DNA of 64,000 nucleotides from JAKJGA01 sp029554345 (GTDB lineage Bacteria; Spirochaetota; UBA4802; JAFGJZ01). The notes beneath the pieces were generated by a model. It had not been told where the DNA came from. It saw only the letters and a program-made list of their open reading frames with translations, and did no database searches. The stretch covers positions 1-64,000 of the forward strand of contig DAOPBR010000010.1 in the NCBI GenBank assembly GCA_035395685.1. The letters are read 5' to 3'. The stretch's first letter is position 1. Every line of letters begins with the position of its first letter. The translations under genes were made by a program, and so were the position numbers. Shown here in pieces: positions 60,407-64,000 of this stretch.

Positions 60407-60587
60407 CAGCCTTTCTCCGGCCGCTGAAAAAAATAACAAAAGCCGCAATCAAAAGAACAATATCAACAGTGCTTTCAATTCTTTCCGGCAGATGAATGCC
60501 GAAAAAATGTCCGGCCAGACCCAGAGAAATAAAAGCAACAGCAATTACAATCAGCATAATACGTCTTAAAAAAGGTGAAATCTTCAC
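60396..60587 (-). CDS. small two-TM membrane protein
   Basis: A 63-residue protein from GTG 60587, which has TCCGGAGG 6 bases upstream; a longer frame lacks a ribosome site. Two TM helices (about 8-26 and 38-55) with a short polar loop (HLPERIEST) and a basic end (GRRKADDK). The SanA-like gene starts inside its final codons, so the two are translationally coupled. No known family, but such small partners are frequent with DUF218 proteins. Confidence 0.6.
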   Translation of the reverse strand: MKISPFLRRIMLIVIAVAFISLGLAGHFFGIHLPERIESTVDIVLLIAAFVIFFSGRRKADDK

Positions 60588-60724
60588 AATAACCTCCGGA
60601 AATACTAATATAGACACAATTCAATGTACAGAAAGCCCTTACAAGCATATTTTCATCAAACCGTCTGCTGAATATAAATATCAATTTTTCTGCCTGCTTT
60701 CAGACAATACCGACAATATTAACC

Positions 60725-60753
60725 TTGACGTATTACAGCATTGTCTTTAGTCT
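60725..60753 (+). promoter_or_regulatory. promoter candidate of the CorA-like gene
   Basis: TTGACG (60725-60730), a 17-base spacer and TAGTCT (60748-60753) lie 53 bases before ATG 60806. The -10 box is poor, so this is tentative. No Mg-sensing riboswitch is recognisable. Confidence 0.35.
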
Positions 60754-60805
60754 TACGAAACTAGCAGACAGGCAATACGGCATACTTCCGGCAAAGGGTA
60801 TAGGC

Positions 60806-61732
60806 ATGAAAAAATTTTTGACTATTGCGGAAGGCAGAATCACTCCTTCCGATGAAAACGGCAAGATTATCATTTACCTCAATCCCGATCATGCTGAAAA
60901 AGAAGAACTGCTTAACAAGCACAATATTGATGAACACAATCTCAATTCGGCCCTTGACCCCGATGAAATAAGCCGTCTCGAATTCGAAGAAGACCATACA
61001 GTCGTTATTTTCAAAAGACCGAAAAATTATTCAACAAACGATAATCTTCTTTTTAAAGTTACATCATTCGGAGTTTTTTATTTCAAAGACAGAATTGTAA
61101 TAGTCCAGCCGGACGAAATTCAGATGTTTGAAGACAAACAATCTCAAAAAGTCGACTCGCTTAATGAAGCTTTTCTAAAACTCATTTATGCGACTATTTC
61201 TCATTTTCTAGGTCACCTCAAAGTCATCAATATGATTTCGGATTCGATTGAGCAGAAAATTGAATCCAGCACAGACAGCAAATACATGATGCATCTATAC
61301 ACACTCGAAAAGTCCCTGGTATATTATCTCACGGGAATAAATTCAAACTCATCAGTAATTGAAAAAATTAAGTTCTATTCAAACAAGTTTTCGTTCACGG
61401 AAGAAAATATTGAAGTTCTTGATGATATGATCATTGAAAACAATCAGTGCAGAAATCTTTCACGGACATATTCAGAAATTCTATCCGTCATGATTACAGC
61501 CAGAAATTCAATCGCAAGCGACAAACTGAGTTCTGTAATGAGACGTCTCACTGTCATAACAACGATCTTCATGCCGTTGACAATGATTACCGGAATCGGC
61601 GGAATGAGTGAATGGTCTATGATGACAGGCGGTCCGGACAACTGGCCTATATCATACCTTCTTTTTCTAGTCGGATTACTAGGACTCGGAGTCGGAACAT
61701 ACTATATTTTCAAATGGAAAGACTGGGTCTGA
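60806..61732 (+). CDS. CorA-like divalent-cation transporter
   Basis: A 308-residue inner membrane protein. ATG 60806 has AAAGGG 8 bases upstream; an earlier in-frame ATG does not. The soluble alpha/beta funnel spans about 1-240. Helix TM1 (about 250-270, TTIFMPLTMITGIGGM) and TM2 (about 285-303) follow. The signature loop is GGMSEW rather than YGMNF: the Asn of GMN is Ser. GMN mutations usually abolish Mg2+ transport in CorA, but GMS forms occur in a related subgroup, so substrate specificity may differ. The final residues KWKDWV are positively charged, as in CorA. It is a single gene, convergent with the cyclic-nucleotide gene. Confidence 0.85.
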   Translation: MKKFLTIAEGRITPSDENGKIIIYLNPDHAEKEELLNKHNIDEHNLNSALDPDEISRLEFEEDHTVVIFKRPKNYSTNDNLLFKVTSFGVFYFKDRIVIVQPDEIQMFEDKQSQKVDSLNEAFLKLIYATISHFLGHLKVINMISDSIEQKIESSTDSKYMMHLYTLEKSLVYYLTGINSNSSVIEKIKFYSNKFSFTEENIEVLDDMIIENNQCRNLSRTYSEILSVMITARNSIASDKLSSVMRRLTVITTIFMPLTMITGIGGMSEWSMMTGGPDNWPISYLLFLVGLLGLGVGTYYIFKWKDWV

Positions 61733-61736
61733 TTTT

Positions 61737-62804
61737 TTAATCAATCAGATCTCCAATCCTTTCCTTAAGAAAAAAAGCATCCTTTTTAAAAAAGGCATCG
61801 GATACAACTTTCTTCAGACTCGAAAGCTCCATTTCCGCGCGCTGATCATTCTGTTTTTTCTTGCGCAATTCTTCATCATCAAAACCGAGATTTCGCGAAA
61901 TTACAGATTCATTTATCGAATGGATATTCGCGATATTATTAATATGTTTCTGCGAAAGCGATTTGGCAATTTCAAAAAAAAGCGAACTGTCGCTTCCGGA
62001 AAGATCCTTGAGATCATTCTGAGTAATCTTAGTAAGAACCACATTATTCATTGCACGAAGTGTCGCGCTTCTATTTTCGCCGAGAAGAAGGGCAATTTCA
62101 CCGATCGCGCTGCCCGGTTCATCTATAACTGCAACACGGCTCTCCCCTATCAGAACTTCAACTGATCCTCTTTGAAGAATAAACATTTCACGTCCGAGTT
62201 CGCCCTGCGAAAAAATAACAGCCGATTTCGGATACTCTATCATCTTATCCGAAAACGAAGCCGCAGACTCAATCTTCACAGGCTGTGCTGTTTTAAAATA
62301 TATTTCACCCTTTTTAAAAACAAGGCTGGCATGATACTTCGAGAGTATATCTTTCAGCCACGGGAGCTTGCGCTTTTCATACTCTTCCAGAATCACGGAT
62401 ATTATTTTATAATATTCAAGACAAACCTGCTGGGGAGATTTCGATTCTGCAGTCAGAAGCTTTCGGTTTTCCTGTATTATTTTATTCGTCAGAACCACCT
62501 GGCGGGCTATTACCATAGAAAGATTCATTATAAATGAAAACTGATTCAGACTTTCGTAAAACTTATCCGCAGGAATTTTTTTTACACAGGCGTCTTTGTC
62601 CAGAAGAACCGTTTCCTGCCTGAGCACAGGCTGACCGATCGCCTTTGACATAATCAGCTCAGAAGCTCCGATAATGAAATTCTGACCTTTCAGGGAATAT
62701 TTATCGGAGTTTGAGATATAGTAATAAATTCCGCCGTGACTCAGAAAGTAAGCGGCATCAGAATCCGAATCCTTTTCGTAAAGCCGTAAATAATCACTAC
62801 TCAT
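61737..62804 (-). CDS. protein with two cyclic-nucleotide-binding-like domains
   Basis: A 355-residue cytoplasmic protein. Residues 8-95 look like a worn cNMP domain; residues 180-300 are a well conserved one: KSAVIFSQGELGREMFILQRGSVEVL, then GSAIGEIALLLGENRSATLRA, with the phosphate-binding GEIALL..RSATL. A coiled tail (about 305-355) follows. There is no DNA-binding or kinase domain, so it is a ligand-binding adaptor. It overlaps the CheY-like gene by 4 bases (ATGA), so the two form a module. Confidence 0.85.
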   Translation of the reverse strand: MSSDYLRLYEKDSDSDAAYFLSHGGIYYYISNSDKYSLKGQNFIIGASELIMSKAIGQPVLRQETVLLDKDACVKKIPADKFYESLNQFSFIMNLSMVIARQVVLTNKIIQENRKLLTAESKSPQQVCLEYYKIISVILEEYEKRKLPWLKDILSKYHASLVFKKGEIYFKTAQPVKIESAASFSDKMIEYPKSAVIFSQGELGREMFILQRGSVEVLIGESRVAVIDEPGSAIGEIALLLGENRSATLRAMNNVVLTKITQNDLKDLSGSDSSLFFEIAKSLSQKHINNIANIHSINESVISRNLGFDDEELRKKKQNDQRAEMELSSLKKVVSDAFFKKDAFFLKERIGDLID

Positions 62805-63157
62805 ATAAGACTGTTTACAGCCGATAAGAGCTGTTCTTTTGTAAAAGGTTTTGTAAGATAGGCCTTGGCATTAACACTTGTACGCGTGCCCTTCATGGTA
62901 GTCTCATTCAAAGCCGAAACCATTATAATCTTTGCATCAGCATCAAATTTGGTAATATCTTCCAGAGCCTCAACTCCGTCCTTTCCCCACATTGTTACGT
63001 CCATTGTGACAACATCGGGCTTATGCTGTTTATAAAATTCAACTGCATCATTACCGTTTTCAGCTTCGGCGATAACAGTGTGTCCGCCATCTTCAAGTGC
63101 ATTACGAATGATTCCTCTCATAAATTTTGAATCATCCACTATCATAATTTTCGCCAT
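62801..63157 (-). CDS. CheY-like single-domain response regulator
   Basis: A 118-residue receiver with all key residues: DD at 8-9, D53 phospho-acceptor (VTMDVTM), S81 and K103 (LTKPF). No output domain. ATG 63157 follows AGGAC. The gene overlaps the cNMP-domain gene by 4 bases. Single-domain receivers act on flagellar motors (CheY) or as phosphate relays; the sequence MIVDDSKFMRGIIRNALEDG is close to the chemotaxis CheY group. No CheA is in the window. Confidence 0.93.
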   Translation of the reverse strand: MAKIMIVDDSKFMRGIIRNALEDGGHTVIAEAENGNDAVEFYKQHKPDVVTMDVTMWGKDGVEALEDITKFDADAKIIMVSALNETTMKGTRTSVNAKAYLTKPFTKEQLLSAVNSLI

Positions 63158-63239
63158 AAAGTCCTCTTATTTATTGTTATTATCGGCAGAAACAGTCCTT
63201 CAATCAGCTGAAAAAAGCAAAGTGACAAAGTCTGCAATT

Positions 63240-64000
63240 TTATTCTAGAGTATAATTCTTTATAAAAACAGCAGCTTCGGCAAACGGAATAGGCTTTGAA
63301 TGAATATATCCCTGTGAATATTCACAGCCGAATTCTGAAAGCATTGATACATGCTCCGCGTCCTCGGCTCCCTCTGCAACAATTTTCATCTGAAGCCCGT
63401 GAGCCAGACCGACAATTGATTTTACTATATGCTCACTCTGCTCGTCAACATGCATCCATTTTACAAATGATTTGTCGATTTTAATGACATCAACAGGAAA
63501 GTGCTGAAGATAGCTGAGCGAAGAATAACCTGTCCCGAAATCGTCCATATAAATGAGATGACCGTCTTTTTTAAGGCGGAGCAAAGTGATATTTGATTTT
63601 GCCATATCTTCCATGAATGCACTTTCAGTAATTTCAAATGCCAGATATTTTGTTTTAATCGAATTACGCCTAACCTCATTTTCGATATAGTCGACTATAT
63701 CCTCATTAAGAAACTCCTTGGCGGAAATATTGACGCTTATCCTGAACTCTTCAGGAAATCCGGTTTTTATTCCTTCGGCGATATCCGAACAAACTTTCTT
63801 TATCATATGCCGCGTCAGTTTTCCGATTATTCCGCTTTTTTCAGCAACCGGAATAAAAAGATCAGGAGGAATAATTTCACCGTTTTCGGAAATAATTCTG
63901 GATAGAGCCTCAAAACCGCTGCATTTTTTGTGAGCAAGAGAAATAATCGGCTGATAATTCACAAGAACACGGTCTTCATCAATAGCAGACAAAACCTTTT
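63240..64000 (-). CDS. EAL-domain c-di-GMP phosphodiesterase, C-terminal part
   Basis: Truncated by the right edge; the frame stays open to 64000 with no start, so the N-terminal part lies outside. The EAL domain is complete: NYQPIISL, GFEALSRI (EAL), RISVNISAKEF, FEITESAF, YMDDFGTGYSSLSYL, DVIKIDKSFV and VAEGAED. All catalytic and metal residues are present, so it should hydrolyse c-di-GMP. A GGDEF or sensor domain is likely upstream. It ends 82 bases before the CheY-like gene (same strand), which may be linked in function. Confidence 0.9.
   Translation of the reverse strand, partial: KVLSAIDEDRVLVNYQPIISLAHKKCSGFEALSRIISENGEIIPPDLFIPVAEKSGIIGKLTRHMIKKVCSDIAEGIKTGFPEEFRISVNISAKEFLNEDIVDYIENEVRRNSIKTKYLAFEITESAFMEDMAKSNITLLRLKKDGHLIYMDDFGTGYSSLSYLQHFPVDVIKIDKSFVKWMHVDEQSEHIVKSIVGLAHGLQMKIVAEGAEDAEHVSMLSEFGCEYSQGYIHSKPIPFAEAAVFIKNYTLE

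Noticed and set aside
1..64000. CRISPR arrays, insertion sequences, prophage or toxin-antitoxin pairs
   Set aside because: No direct-repeat arrays, transposase, phage genes or typical antitoxin-toxin operons were found on either strand.

Overview
The window is a chromosomal segment of moderate G+C (about 40 percent by eye). It has strong Shine-Dalgarno sites and tight operons with ATGA or TGATG overlaps. The genes point to an anaerobic, motile, Gram-negative-type bacterium: an electron-bifurcating [FeFe]-hydrogenase locus, an FprA-type flavodiiron protein, a type III glutamine synthetase, a sodium-pump decarboxylase beta subunit, chemotaxis-type signalling, lipoproteins with Ser-Cys lipoboxes and beta-barrel-like outer membrane proteins ending in Phe. 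The lipobox style, the GAHDFNN-type kinases, the PlsB-like enzyme and the CASTOR/POLLUX-type channel would suit a spirochaete or a similar lineage, but the sequence alone does not fix the phylum. No plasmid, phage, IS element or CRISPR array is visible.

Layout. 1-4259 (minus): hydB (cut by the left edge), a [2Fe-2S] ferredoxin, a GHKL ATPase and hydC, preceded by a promoter and a near-perfect TGTGA-N6-TCACA palindrome. Upstream of that lie PHP, DRTGG, CBS-ATPase and DRTGG genes, probably sensors of energy or redox state. 4389-10360: an ABC-F ATPase with a strongly folded leader, a FecR lipoprotein, glnN, and an AT-rich gene for a putative double ribbon-helix-helix protein with an operator-like repeat. 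10394-18324: a PHP-glycosyltransferase fusion, a DUF4015-type glycosidase whose start codon lies in a hairpin, a lamin-tail lipoprotein, fprA, tRNA-Asn and a GH30 lipoprotein. 18590-28607: signal transduction (hybrid kinase, MCP, a pseudo-histidine kinase coupled to a BMP-like binding lipoprotein) plus thioredoxin. 28618-33839: ogt, a divergent LigA-like ligase, and an oadB-oadG-icd operon.

33962-40702 is a carbohydrate and envelope region: a YkgJ-type protein, a glycosidase-like lipoprotein beside a membrane-anchored AraC regulator, an outer membrane protein, an acyltransferase and a second membrane AraC regulator. 40728-47081: PlsB-like acyltransferase, CASTOR/POLLUX channel, a ferredoxin and a divergent Crp/Fnr regulator. 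47069-52878 (minus): an MrfA/MrfB (YprA/YprB) DNA-repair pair separated by two tandemly duplicated envelope protein pairs and a 52-residue ORF. 53068-64000: a periplasmic-sensor hybrid kinase, an NAD-type decarboxylating dehydrogenase, mutS2, a SanA/ElyC-like protein, a CorA-like transporter with an altered GMN motif, a CheY/cyclic-nucleotide pair and an EAL protein cut by the right edge.

The strongest leads for something undescribed are the pseudo-kinase with its binding lipoprotein, the sodium-pump/isocitrate dehydrogenase operon, the envelope cassette inside mrfAB, the double ribbon-helix-helix gene with its paired operator, and the nested leader structure of the ABC-F gene. There is no gap above 300 bases without a gene.
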